64,000 bases of DNA. Source: Brachionus plicatilis (lineage: Eukaryota > Rotifera > Eurotatoria > Ploima > Brachionidae). The notes beneath the pieces are model-generated. The model was not told the origin of the DNA and ran no database searches. It was given only the letters and a program-made list of their open reading frames with translations. The stretch spans positions 490,299 to 554,298 of the forward strand of contig QEOQ01000707.1 in assembly GCA_010279815.1 (NCBI GenBank). Reading direction: 5' to 3'. Shown here piece after piece: positions 32,431-44,270 of the stretch (the first letter of the stretch is position 1; each line of letters opens with the position of its first letter). The translations under genes and the position numbers were made by a program.

Positions 32431-35400
32431 TTTTTTTTAGGTTTGCTTTTTGATTTTAAAAGGATCCAGATTCTTATTAGATCGGCTTTTACAATGGATA
32501 TATACAATACTCAGGGTTACACATTATAATTTATCGAATTTTATTTAAATGAGCAAGTTTTTACTGAATATTGACTTTAAAAAATTATTTCTTATAAAAA
32601 TAAAAATAAACATGAAAAATCTGAATAATTAGAAGTTATTTTGAGTATTAACTAAATATATTTTTATATAATATTATTTCAAATATTTTTTTAATAAAAT
32701 TTTATAAAAAAATTAAAAATTTTGATTTACAAAATAAAGCATTGAAAATTGTTGGCATTAATTAAAAAAAGCCTAAGTAACCCAATAAACCACCAGTGCT
32801 AGAAATTTTATTTAGAATTAATCAATTCTGATGAGCGAAATGATCTAAACCAACAAAAAAATTGTCTCGGGTCAAAAATTTAATTTAGATAATTCTTTAA
32901 TTTCTAGTAAAAAATACTATAATTTTTCAAACATTGATTTTTATGAATGGTTGCTGGATCAATGAATCTTCATTTTTAGCTTAGTGTGAACCATTAGACC
33001 ACTCTATGATTGAATTTTTGACTGGCTAAATGTAACGAGAGGAGCTCAGTCATTAGAACCTATTTTAAGTTATATTTTCAAATTAAATTTAAGGTGAAAT
33101 CTGCAATAATCTTGTTTTTTTAAATGTTAGTGAAAATATTGAAAAATGTTTGCAATAGATAAATTTTAACTAAAATTTAAATTTTTAACCAAAACTAATT
33201 GTTTTTTGATAAAATAATAGCAAATTATGCGTAAAAATTTTGAGAACACTTTTAAAACAATTTAAAAGATAAAAAAATTTTAACGCTAATAATATATTTT
33301 TGAGTATGTTTCAGAACAAATTTTTTAAATAAATAATTAATTTAATCAAAGTGTAGCTGAACTTGTTCAAATGGACATGTTTGAAAAAAAAATATAAAGA
33401 AACATAATTAGAAATTTAAGAAATTCAAGAAATTTTCTAGATGAATTTCCTGAAAATAGTAAAATAGAAAAAATTTAAAGTAAAATTAGTGTTAATATTT
33501 GTTTGAATTTTTTGAAAAGTGTTCTCAGAATTAACTGAAATATTTTCATGAGTAAAAGTGGTGAACACTACGGTGTATTTTTCAAGCTTATTCTGAACAG
33601 AATTTACTATCACCTGATCGGATTGTTGCAAAGACCCAAAAATTTAGCTCAACGTTGAATGTTAAATTTGAAAATATGCTTCTTCAACAAAATCTAAATT
33701 AAAAATTACTTCTTTTAATGATATATTTTTCAGCATAATAACTTAAATTTGATCATGAACTTCAAATTGTCAAATAAGTGAAAATTTTTAACGTAAAATT
33801 TGATAAAAATTCATGAATTTTTTAAATCTGCAAATCTCTGCATAAATTTTAAACACAATACTTTGTTACAATTTTTGCTACTCATGAAAATATGTTTCTG
33901 CATTTTAGTTAATAATCAAAAAATAAATCTTTTTTAAAAGATTATTTTTAATTATGATCATTAAAATTTTCATCGTAAACTTCAATTTGCTTTGTAAAAA
34001 TTATTCAAAATTAACAAAAATAACGTAGCTTGATTCTTCGCCTTTACGATTTTAGCTTCATTTAAATATATTGTCTCTATATTTAAATATCTGAAAATGC
34101 TGCGTATTGCATATAGTTTAAAAAAATTCTCTTTGTAAATAAAATAGCTTTAATCATAAAGTAATCAAAAAAGACTCATTCAACATTTTTTGAACTTTTA
34201 TGTCATTAAGTGTCAAAATTTAAATTTTTCATCAATTTTTGTTTGAATAAAAAACTAATGATTTTTTCCTTTCAAAAAAAAAAAAAAAGATCTCAAATAT
34301 TGAAACCCCTCTATATTGTTTTACTAATAATGATGAAGCCAAAAGTGATCGTAAAGCCATCTAACCTTTATTTTGGTCCGGTATAAAATATTTTCAAAAG
34401 ATAAATATAATATCAATTAAATGCATTAAATTTGAAAGATGAGAATCATATAACTTAAATTTTAGAACTAAATAGAGTCAAAGAAAAATCAATATCTATA
34501 TGTTTACTTTTTTATATTTAAAAACACTTAGAATAATTTTCAAAATCTGTTATTTTCTTTTTTTCAACTTTAATTTTTGTTTCATATTATTAATTTAATT
34601 TTGTTTTATAAAAATTAAATTTGAAATAAAAAACATTAAAATCTAAATTTTAATTTCGTTCTTTGACTTATTGACTTCAAATTCATTTTCATTCTAAAAT
34701 ATGATACTTTCGAACTTGATTTAACAAGAAACCCAATCATTGTTTTATAAGCTATGAACAACTTCTATTAGGAATATGAATTGAGCATTTAATATAAATA
34801 TAAAACTTAATCTTTTATTGGAGAAAATCTTTAATTTTTCACTGGAGATCGATTTTGCTTAAACAGATTAAGTTTGTGTAGAGCGGCAAAAAAAATCTCT
34901 TTACTCGGAAAATTTGAGTACAATTAAAGAATTGAATGGTTTACTGTTTAACATTCTGGATAAAATTCTAAAAGAAGTTGGCTTGTATTTAAACAAAAGT
35001 TTGTAAAAATAATGTCACAATAATTTAACTTAGAAATGATAAATAACAAACTTTAGAGACTCTATTGTCACTAACACTTTTTTTTTAGAATAAAACACGA
35101 TTTTAGACAAGAGATAAATAGATATAAAAGAGTGTCGTGTATTTATACCATGCATTATCTAAAAGAAAATTTTACATAAATTTAATTTAGATTCATCAAC
35201 TTAAACATTTGGATTAATATTTTCTCTATCATGATTGATGACTTGCTCTTATGAAGCCTAATTCATTTGCTTTTCAAGAATTTAATGTTTATGATGCATT
35301 TAAGATTAAAACTAGGAAAAAATGATTAATGCTAACTTTGAATAAATTTTCTTATTCGAAAAACTTCAATATTTATGAGAGCCTAAATTAAGAAAAACGT

Positions 35401-35633
35401 CAAAATTCTTGATTTGACAGAGACTTGGTCTAATCAAGCCTGCAAATTAAAATTCTAATTAGGTTTAGTTTTTTTTTTCTTTTTCTGAGTTTGTTCCTAT
35501 TGGAAAAAATGTCATTAGTGATATTAAAAAAGCTTAGCACAAACTATTTATTAATAAAAACTACATAATGATTAAAACATTTAAAATATCAATTAATATT
35601 TTATAATATAGCTGAAGCAAAATTCTAATGAGT
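32431..35633. other. AT-rich region downstream of NCS copy 5
   Basis: No gene is supported. The 64-codon minus frame at 33437-33631 has no family resemblance or splice context. Short less AT-rich patches near 32990-33060 and 34330-34390 were inspected and not identified. Confidence 0.45.
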
Positions 35634-36317
35634 CTATGAGCTGGGCGCTAGCAACGATCTCATATAGCTATCTGACAAACATCCTTCGACAAATTCGTCT
35701 TGAGTCAAAAAGCCGTTTTGATCTGTATCAAGCTTCTTTAAAATCATTTTGACTCTTTCTGAAGGTGAATTTTCGCCGCTGCGGTTTTCTTCGCCGACCA
35801 AATCATATATTGCAGTAATAATCTTCTCCATTTCTTTTTTATCAATTTTTCCATTTCGATCCATATCATACATCTTAAAGGCCATTTGAAGCTTTTTCCG
35901 AATATCCCCCTGGGCAGTCACACTAATTGCAAGTAAAAACTCGGTAAAATCCTGGAAAAAAAAATTAAATTTTTTTGTTAAAAATTTTAATTAAAACTTA
36001 ACTATTTCACCACTTCCATCTGCGTCAAATACTTTAAAAACGTGACTGCAAAATTTGTCTGCTTTGCCTTCTGGATAAAATACCTTGTATACTTCAATAA
36101 ACTTTTTACAATTCAATCGACCATTCGAGCAGTCTCTCTGTAAAAAAATTGGTTTTAATTTTGTTTTTGAATCTAAGACCAAGCTAAAATTTACCATGAA
36201 ACCTTGATGCCATTGCAAAATTTCTTCCCTGCTAAACGTCGTGTTGTTCATGAGAAGTGTAAGTTCAGATTCAGAGAGATTTTTTTCAGCTTTTTTTTTT
36301 GAGTCTTTATTTCCCAT
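35634..36317 (-). CDS. Neuronal calcium sensor (NCS) protein, copy 5
   Basis: Three exons: 36317-36195, 36137-36003 and 35951-35634; the introns are 57 and 51 nt. The product is about 191 aa beginning MGNKDSKKK, with a WHQGFM helix before the inactive EF1 (RDCSNGRLNCKK; the family's Cys-Pro is Cys-Ser here). EF2 (DADGSGEIDFTE), EF3 (DMDRNGKIDKKE) and EF4 (DTDQNGFLTQDE) are complete; the end is RSLLAPSS. Intron positions (after GFM and after GEI, both phase 0) are shared with copy 4. The 57-nt first intron is a multiple of three without stops, so retention would insert 19 residues in frame. The role is probably Ca-dependent membrane-associated signalling in neurons or sensory cells. Confidence 0.95.
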
Positions 36318-36839
36318 ATTATTAGGCCGAAAAATGATAATGTCTAAAATTTTTTTTTTAGTTATTATTTATAAGGAAACTCTCAAAAATATTCTATATC
36401 GAATTTTTCTAAGTAATCTAATTTGAAAATAGAACTAATATTAAACTAATATTTAATTTATAATCTTTTTATAAAAATCATATTATTTATTTTAGATTTT
36501 TTTCAAGCTTTGAGCATAATTTTTTTGAATTGATTTAAAATACATTTTCATAAAAGCTCTTATCAAATAAAATTCTTCTTTTCATTCAGTAAACATTCAT
36601 TTTTTGCAGTATTTTTTTTATCCTTGTACAAAAATTCCATTTGGTTTTAAATAATTTTTGCATTTTCAGCATAATTCAAGTCTAATATTTATCATGATCG
36701 AACAATTTAAAGTTATTTTTCATTAGTAAATATTATTAAATGACGAAATAGACTCCCATTCAATTTTCAATATAGAAATCAATCGATATTCATTTTCAAA
36801 AATTATTATGTCTGATTAAATTTTTAAAATCAAACATTC
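36318..36839. other. 5' flank of NCS copy 5
   Basis: AT-rich, no gene supported. It presumably includes the promoter and 5'-UTR of copy 5. The 61-codon plus-strand frame starting at 36241 overlaps the NCS exon antisense and is not considered real. Confidence 0.4.
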
Positions 36840-36847
36840 ATTCAATT

Positions 36848-37107
36848 CAGAGTTGGTCAAAAGTAAAAAACAAAGTCAGACGATGACTTTATTATTGAAG
36901 ATTTAGTTTCCATTAAAGACCAGAATTTTTAAAAAAATAATTGATATTAAGAAAAATTTTTTCTATAGGTAATGAACATAATTTAAATCGAAATAAATCA
37001 ATTTCTCATTCAAAAAGTAATCAATAAACTAAAAAAAAATAATTAATTTATTAAAAATAAAATTTAAAGTCCAAGTTCAGACTTGACTTGACTTTTGAAA
37101 ATCCCTA
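36848..37107. mobile_element. hAT-like MITE, CAGAGTTGG family, full copy 2
   Basis: It begins CAGAGTTGGTCAAAAGT and shares internal sequence with 395-650, including GGTAATGAACATAATTTAA and AGACTTGACTTGACTTT. It is flanked by a perfect 8-bp duplication ATTCAATT (36840-36847 and 37108-37115). The right terminus is mutated (AATCCCTA instead of CCAACTCTG). Confidence 0.8.
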
Positions 37108-37115
37108 ATTCAATT

Positions 37116-37811
37116 TATAAAAAAGCCCATAAAAAAATTTAAATAATGGGATTTGTTTTTTAAATATTGAAAAATGATGAATAATTTAACTATGCTTAAT
37201 TAAGTTTAGTTTAATGAAATCTAGTACTTAAAGAATTTAATACTTAATTAGTAATAAAGGAATTTAGCTGTAAATGAACACAATAGAATAGTGTTTAAAT
37301 GCTATTCAAGTTTAAAACTACTTTTTTCATTAAAATAAGAATTTAAGATAAAAAATTGCTGGCACCAACGTTAATTTTATTAAATAAAAAAAAGAATAAA
37401 AAATATTTGATTAAAAACAATGAATTTCTTTTTAATTTGGGCTTCTAAGAGCTGATCGTGGAAACGAAGTCCTATTGTCTCGACCACTTCTTGACGGATA
37501 AATCTAATTTTGAAGGCAATTTATCTCGTTTTAATTTTTTTTTTATGCTATCTACAAAATGGCAATAGAATTTTTCTTAAAGATATATATTAGAGTTTTT
37601 CCACCAGCATATTTAGTTTTAATAAATAACCACTGGATGGGATTTGTTCTTACCTCCGATACCAAAATTGCTTTAGATTAAATTAGACTTGGACATTTTC
37701 AAATTTGTTTCATTAAGAGTTTATTAGGTAATTTTAAGTATTTTAAGATACAAGGAAAACATTATGAATCAGCTTATAAATACATAAGAAATCAGTTATA
37801 AAAAATAGGTT
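37116..37811. other. Spacer with one unassigned less AT-rich patch
   Basis: No gene is supported. A patch near 37437-37500 (CTGATCGTGGAAACGAAGTC, then CTCGACCACTTCTTGACGG) differs in composition and could be the 3' part of the minus-strand LINE above it. No motif confirms this. Confidence 0.35.
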
Positions 37812-38225
37812 TCAAAACGTATTTATTAAATTTTTATTTATTAAATTATTTTTAAGATTTCTTATTTTATTTTCTTTTAAACTTTCTTTTAATAAAGTAG
37901 GACCATTGTCCGGTTTAAATATTTTAAAACCAAATTTTAGGAATCTAGGCAAAAATCTGTGTTGGAACCCAAATAGTCCATATTTCTCAAGAAAATAAAT
38001 TATAATGTTGTGTTCAAAATTTAAAAAGTCAAATTTAAACAGTTTAAAGAAGGCAGAAAAAAATAGATCAAATAGTTTATGAAGTGTTGATTTCGGAAAA
38101 CATTTTACTAAAATATAGTCAAAGTATGGAAGAATAAACGTTTTAAAAAATTGCAGTTTTACAGAAGTTGAATGATAGAATAGATTTTTAATTAAAAAAA
38201 AAATTTTAAATTTTTAATACCTTTT
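37812..38225 (-). pseudogene. LINE ORF2 C-terminal fragment with open frame
   Basis: A minus-strand frame of about 135 codons with no stop and no ATG, ending at TGA 37812. It reads STSVKLQFFKTFILPYFDYI, then FPKSTLHKLFDLFF, then FKLFKFDFLNFEHNIIIYFL, then KYGLFGFQHRFLPRFL, then NGPTLL. The FILPYFDY segment corresponds to the (I/L)(R/L)PxxxYxxx motif of the LINE thumb. The sequence belongs to a different LINE lineage from the copies at 8.8 and 11 kb. It stops abruptly at about 38225 against a TIR fragment, so it is 5' truncated. Confidence 0.6.
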
Positions 38226-38229
38226 TCAG

Positions 38230-38312
38230 GGGTTTTCAGGTACGCATTATTCGAATTTATGATTAAAAATCGATTCTGTAGATAGCGTGGACGTTTTGAA
38301 TTAGTGAAACCT
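38230..38312. repeat. Solo terminus of the 42.4-43.3-kb TIR element family
   Basis: GATAGCGTGGACGTTTTG at about 38281 and the surrounding GGTTTTCAGG / ATTCGAATTTATGA / GTGAAACCTTTG track the right terminus at 43191-43283. The opposite terminus is absent. Confidence 0.6.
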
Positions 38313-38689
38313 TTGAACTCAACTTGTATAATTAAATTTACTTAGTACTAGATTAATGAATACCTTAAAATTACAATATATTTTAGAAATTTTAGGTACG
38401 TAAAATTGAATACAAATCTTTGCCAGAAAATTCAATTTAAGTATCACAATATCATATTAATAATATATCACCCATGTTACAAATTATTAGGCTTGTTCAA
38501 TTTATGAAATTCTGGAATTTAATCTCGCATTAAATAGTATTCAGCAATCTAGTACTAAACGGATTTAATAACATAATTTAAGTGCTAAATTATTAAATAA
38601 TAAAATAATCTAATTAGAAAATATATCTAATATTATATAGAGTAGATTCTAATTGAATCTAATATTATTAAACTGAAACGAATTTTTTC

Positions 38690-39010
38690 TTTCTGTGTGC
38701 GTACCAATTTAATTTAAGCTTTTGGTAAAGGTTTACTTTTTCAAGGCCGTTGACAATTTTATACTTTTGGATCAGATCTCTTTTCCTTCTTTTTTATAGT
38801 GAAGTGAGGTTCATTCTAATTAAGCGTTCAGCGTAGTTCATGTTTCTTTATTGTTTCTATATGTTAACCTGTTTTGAATTTTTCAAGTAAAGTTATTTCT
38901 ATCGGGCTTTGCGATGACCATACTGGGACTGCAAATTCTAAGTGTTCCTTTATATGGCTTTTTTAAAGCTTTTTCTGCATTGAAATGATCGAATGGAAGC
39001 GAACTTCTCA
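38690..39010 (-). pseudogene. Decayed LINE ORF2 C-terminal fragment
   Basis: On the minus strand HLEFAVPVWSSQSPIEITLL is followed in shifting frames by YAERL-like, NLTSL-like, RRKRDLIQKYKIVNGLEKVN-like pieces. That is the same domain order as the 8.8-kb LINE copy (LEYxxxxW, LExxQ, RLxxLxLxxLxxRRxRxDLIxxYK). Several frameshifts and stops make it an old remnant. Confidence 0.6.
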
Positions 39011-39019
39011 ACCTCTAAT

Positions 39020-42000
39020 TTTTGTTCAAAGTCTTTACATCTCTTTAAAACTTAATCTGATTTTTTGAAGAAATTGAGAAACTTGGTTCTGAATTATTGC
39101 CAAATGTCAGTTCAAATTATTTCATTTTTTTGCAAATTAATGCTTGAAATTTTACAAGAAAATTAATTAAGAAAAATTTGAAATTAATTTAATTATCAAC
39201 ATCAGCTTCATTTTATCTGAATTAAGTTTCAAGTTAATTAATTTATGAATTTAATTTAAAAAATTAAAAAAAATAAAAATAAATAAATTTCCATTTTTTA
39301 TAATTCCCTCCATTGCAAAAAAAATATTCTGAATGAGAGTTTGAGTGCTTTGCACATTATAAGTCGCTTTCAAAAAATTCAATTAAATTTATCAAATTCA
39401 TGCTCACTATTGAAAATTTTCAATTTAAAAATTTTTGATTATAAAATAAAAAAATATTAAAAACTTTCTGAATATTTTAAGATCATCGTTAAATTTATTT
39501 TAAAAAAAGTTGAATTTTTAGATGGTGATTTTGTTTAGGCCTTGAATAAAATAAAAAAAAACAATTCATTTAAATATATTTTAATGATTAATCAAAATTA
39601 TAATTTTCTTTGGTTTTTGAGTAAATACTTTTAATTGAGACTTTTAAAGAACTCGGGATATATATGAACATAATATAATTATCAAATTAAATTTATTGTT
39701 AATAAATATCAATCAAATTAATTAATAAAAAAAAGATAAAATCGATACCAGATTTTTTCTTTTTATTTTCTAGGTCTAAAAATAATATGAAACAGCCATT
39801 ATTAATAAGCCTCATTAACTATTTTTTTTAGACAAAAAAGCATTTTAATATTACAAGAGTATTTTTAATAAGCAGAGAGAAAAATAATGATCTTTAGTGA
39901 TTGAAAAATTCTAAGTCATAAAAATATTGTGATAAATTCCTGCAAGTGTTAAAGGTTTCACAAAAAATTTTGAAAATTTAAAAATTTACAAACTTGGAAA
40001 AATCTAATCATAAACTACTACTATAAAAATTATTATTCGAGATTATCATGTTAAATTGTAGTTAAAACATAATGCAACTTAAAATTCTTTCAATTCACTT
40101 AACATCACTTTATTTCTTACCTAATGATTAAGCCGTTTGATTCTATTATTTTTGAATATTCGTATCTTAACAATTATTTACTAGATAAGCTAAAAAAATG
40201 AGAAATAAAAATAGAAATTTATTTTTAGTTTTGTATAAAAAGCTTTTTTCTCAAATTCGATTCAAAGTAAACATAGGCTAATTGCTGCAATATTCACTAT
40301 TCTAGAAATATTTCACAAAAAGCATCCTTCCTTGGTTAAGAAGACTTAAATAAAAAAAAATATATAAATAACTTTTGCATTCAAAATTTTTAAATTTTAC
40401 AAAAACTAACGAATAATTTAGCACAAAATTTTTTTGGATAAAAAAGCTGAAAAAATTGAATAAATGAAAACTTTAAGCGAAATTGTAAAAAAAAAATAAC
40501 GTTTAGTCATCATGGCGTAACAATTCAATGCTATAAAAAAAACTAAAAAAATATTTTTTTAATCACTGATAATTTTTTATTAATAATACTTTCATTTTAA
40601 TTAATATCTTTGTGTTTTTTGAAAAACCAAAAAATTATCTGATCGTTATTTTCAGTTTTTTTTTCATTTTTTCTTCTTAAAAATTATCAAGCTTTTAATT
40701 TTTTTGTTCTTATTGATAAAAAATTAAAAGCTTTTGTCAATAAGTTAATGCTTTTATTAATCAATAAGTTCGACTGATTCATGCTTTTATTACATATCTT
40801 AATGAGTTTTTTTCCATCGAGAAATAGTTCCTTCAAATCTCGAAATTACAAAAATTTTTTAAAAATTCGAATAAAATTCAGATTCCTACAGAATTAATTC
40901 AAAATTTGAAAAAAGATATTTTCTATGAATTAGTCATTCGGAACTTCTTTGCTTTTTTTTTGATAAGACTGCAAACGTAGAAAATTTGTTATATTTATTA
41001 AACAAATTTTGATTAAAAAAGAAGGCAATTTAAGAATTCTTAGATCAATTTGTGTTTGATTTGATCAATGATTGTTTGGATCAACCACCAGTTAGAGTTT
41101 AACGTTAAAGAGCAAGAAATTGTTGTTATAATTTTATTCAAAGATATGACTAAAATAAAGGATATGGGGCAATATCGGTTGAAGATATGAAATATGTCTC
41201 AGACATTTTTTTTTAATATATTCTTATAAACTTGAATGTGCTGATTTACAATTTATGTAAATTAGCTGAATATAGTTGACTTTTTAATGCTATTTAATCA
41301 GTCAAAGTTTTAGCACATTTTAGCCGGGAATCTTACCTTTTAGTTCTATAAAAGTGATATGGATACTTTTTTTTCAATGGAAAAAAGTTTTCTTGAACAA
41401 ATTTCATTGAGGAATCCGAAAATTAAATTAATTTTTTGGTAACTTTTATCAAAATAAACTAAACTGTGATAAGGCTGAATTAGAAAGAGAAGATTCATTG
41501 ATATTAAATAATGAATATGATTCTAGTGATGAATAAATAAATAATTAAAAGTTTTTAATTATATTTATCAAATTTTTTAATAAAAAAAATATTAATTAAA
41601 TTATTAAAATTTTGATCTTATCTAAAAGAATGAAGCGAATGTTTCTGGTCTTAGCAATTTTAATATGTTGTTAAGAGACGAAAGATATTTAAAAAAAGTA
41701 TCTTTGAAAATTTTTGAGTTGGGGATATTTTACTCCAGAGACTCTTAAAGACAAAGACTTTATTTTGTTTAATTTAGTTTTTTAAAGTTAAATTAATTTT
41801 AAAATTTTGAACTCTTAGATTCAATAAAATAAGCTGCTGGAATGATATTCAATTCAATTAGAATAATGATGTGTAATTTAAATCGGTGAATTTTGAATTA
41901 ATAGCAATTAGAAATAAATGAATAATTTAATTTGTTTATTAATTCGAACATTTAAATATCAATAAATAATTTGCTTCTTTTTTTCGTCAATTAAATGCCT

Positions 42001-42385
42001 ATTATTTGAATCAAAAATGTCAAAATTTAAATTTTAAGTTCTCTTAAAATTATTTTCCTTTATTGAAAATAAAGCAAACAAAAAGAAGGTGCCAATTTTT
42101 AATGGAGTCTAAAAACTTGCTTTTCAAAAATATAATAATCTATTTTTACATTCAAATAGACCGATTTATTTTTTTTTTATTTCATTCCAAAGGCATAAGT
42201 AAATAAAATAGAAGCACTGAGAATTTTTAAATGATTATCTAAAATAATTGATTTAAATTACAAACGAATATAACGATTTACTATGCAATTTAATACGGAA
42301 AATTATTTAAAAATATGATATTTAGATAAGTTTAAAAAATTTATCCTTGAAATTAATTCTTAAGATATTTTCCCATTAACTATGT
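39020..42385. other. AT-rich region without supported genes
   Basis: Both strands were read. Only a short protein-like end near 41461-41537 (AELEREDSLILNNEYDSSDE before a stop, plus strand) caught attention, and no upstream coding sequence could be attached. Otherwise this is spacer. Confidence 0.45.
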
Positions 42386-42390
42386 TTGAA

Positions 42391-43283
42391 TAAGGTTCAA
42401 GAAATGCAAAAAGTCCACGCCATCTTAAGATTCGATTTTCGACCTCAAATTCGTAATCTGCATATGTAAAAACCCAGAATGCCAATTTTTAGGGTGGGTT
42501 GAAAAAAATTTTTTTCAAAATCTTTTGATTAATTTTTTATAAATCTCAAACGTTTGATCATTTCTTGTTCTAATGAACTGTTTTTTTGAAGGAGCTTTAA
42601 GTTGCCCTTAAGAACCAAAATTTTGGATTCGATTAAGCTGTTTTTTGTTCTTTTTTGGCATAATTAAGTAAATGAGTTAGCAACAATGAAGGATAAAAAA
42701 AAATTTTATAAATTTTTTTCAAATTTTCAATTGTCATATTATTTTAAAAGTAAGACTTGTACATATACACATTTTGATTAAAAACTTCAAAAAACTTTAT
42801 TTTTTTCAATTTTTTTAAAAATGCCTCATTTGGAACACTTTTTTTAAGAGAAATAAAAGAGAAAATAAAAAAAGTCAAACCTACAATTTGTTCAGAATTT
42901 TCTCTAGTTTCAGAATTTGTGCATCTCATTTGGGATCAGGGGGTTCCCTGGGACTAGATACAAAAAACAAAAAAATGGGTAAAATTTCGGCTTTTTTTGA
43001 AAAAATCTCGAAACTAAATTTTTTTTTGGAAGAAAAAAAAATATTTTCTAGTAGAGAATTTTTTGCTCTACAAGATGGTATGTGATTTTTATATCTTTTG
43101 TATATGTTTGCAAAAGATATTCTCATCGGACCGAAGCATACTTTTGACAATTAAAAAACTCTTTGAGCCCCTGTAGCTGAAAAAATTTTTTTTGGCATTT
43201 TGGGGTTTTTACATATGCAGATTATGAATTAGAGGTCGATCGAATCCTAAGATAGCGTGGACGTTTTGCATTTCCTGAACCTT
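42391..43283. mobile_element. Non-autonomous TIR element, about 0.9 kb
   Basis: About 90-bp terminal inverted repeats: the left begins TAAGGTTCAAGAAATGCAAA and includes AGTCCACGCCATCTTA and AATCTGCATATGTAAAAACC. The right is its reverse complement (GGTTTTTACATATGCAGATT, then TAAGATAGCGTGGACGTTTT, ending CTGAACCTTA). Flanking TA dinucleotides fit a TA-target (Tc1/mariner-like) insertion, but this is weak in AT-rich DNA. The interior has no convincing gene; the overlapping short ORFs on both strands are low-complexity. A solo terminus lies at 38230-38312. Confidence 0.75.
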
Positions 43284-43984
43284 AATAGCGAATAATTTTT
43301 CAGTTATATTTTTACCTAAATTGAAAATTATTATTATATTTTCTATTTACATGGCATAAAAGAAAAGTTTTGATCCATTATAAGCCTTATGAGGTATCCT
43401 CAAACTAGATAATAACAAGAGAAAATTATCAGAAACTTCAATTCAATCAAAAATAACATTGATTATAAAGAAAATAAATTCATCACAATGTCATCATTAT
43501 TTTACTCAAGTGGACAATAAAATGTATGAGTAATTTTTTTTAAAGGAAAAGGTATCGTTCAACAAAATCATGATAATACAAAAAAAATCTTGTTCTCGGA
43601 AAATTTTCACAAATCCACGTAATAGCGTTTAACATAACGCTAATTTTCGAAAATTGTTCAAATCAATTACAAAGTTCATGTTGAGTTTTGAAAGTGTTGA
43701 ATTGAAGGTTTTCTTCTCTTTGTCTTTTCATTGTCATGTGCAAGTAATTTGTATCTGGCATATAATTAATTGAACTAGCTAAAATGATGAATTTTACTAG
43801 ATAATAAAAAAATAGATAAAACAGATGAATTTTACTAGATATTTTATTAAAACACTAGATAAAAAGATAAACGACTATTTATTTAGATATTTCATTAGAT
43901 AAAAAATAAAAACACAAGATAAAAAAATGAAAAAAAATAGCAAATAAAATTTAATTAAATTAAGGCTAATTAATTCTTCTTCTT

Positions 43985-44194
43985 TTACTTTAAATTACTT
44001 GCACGTTTTCGTCGGCATTTTTTTCTTTGGGCATTTTGATTTTCAACTTGAGCTTGAGCTTGATTTGAAGTACAAGGTTGTGTTGCTTGTAGATTTTCCC
44101 TTGGTACTATCTCGTAAGTCTCGGTGGTAGTAGCCTCGGTGCTTAAATCTGAATCATCGCTACTATAAGATGAAAAAGATTCATTTTGGGTCAT
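43985..44194 (-). CDS. Iteron-element E protein: acidic Ser/Thr-rich with basic tail
   Basis: An intact 69-aa frame. Residues 1-25 are Ser/Asp/Glu/Thr-rich; TTETYEIVPRENLQ aligns with EETYEVAPRQTRP of element A. The middle is Gln/Asn/Ala-rich, and the end QRKKCRRKRASNLK is a strong basic (NLS-like) tail. The zinc-finger part seen in elements A and B is absent, so this is either a truncated derivative or a minimal version. The function is unknown. Nuclear localisation is plausible from the basic end. Confidence 0.5.
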   Translation of the reverse strand: MTQNESFSSYSSDDSDLSTEATTTETYEIVPRENLQATQPCTSNQAQAQVENQNAQRKKCRRKRASNLK

Positions 44195-44217
44195 TTTTAG
44201 TTAAATATAGATTCCAC

Positions 44218-44270
44218 GTTATTTGTTTATTTATTTGTTTTCTGTTCGAGCATACGCTCCTTCAGATAAA
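44218..44270 (-). repeat. Probable LINE 3'-end tail
   Basis: On the minus strand TCTGAAGGAGC, then GAACAGAAAACAAATAAATAAA matches the plus-strand arrangement at 8458-8500. It lies inside element E directly upstream of its gene. Confidence 0.4.

Noticed and set aside
32940..33060. Possible tRNA or tRNA-derived SINE (GTGGTCTAATGG on minus strand; GAGCTCAGTCATTAGAAC on plus)
   Set aside because: A-box-like words occur, but no cloverleaf with acceptor pairing and a proper B box could be drawn on either strand.
41461..41537. Protein-like end AELEREDSLILNNEYDSSDE before a stop
   Set aside because: No upstream frame, splice site or homologue supports a gene; the stretch is short enough to be chance.
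42744..43150. Three overlapping ORFs of 61-74 codons on both strands
   Set aside because: They are low-complexity Phe/Lys/Ser frames inside a non-autonomous TIR element, with no family resemblance.
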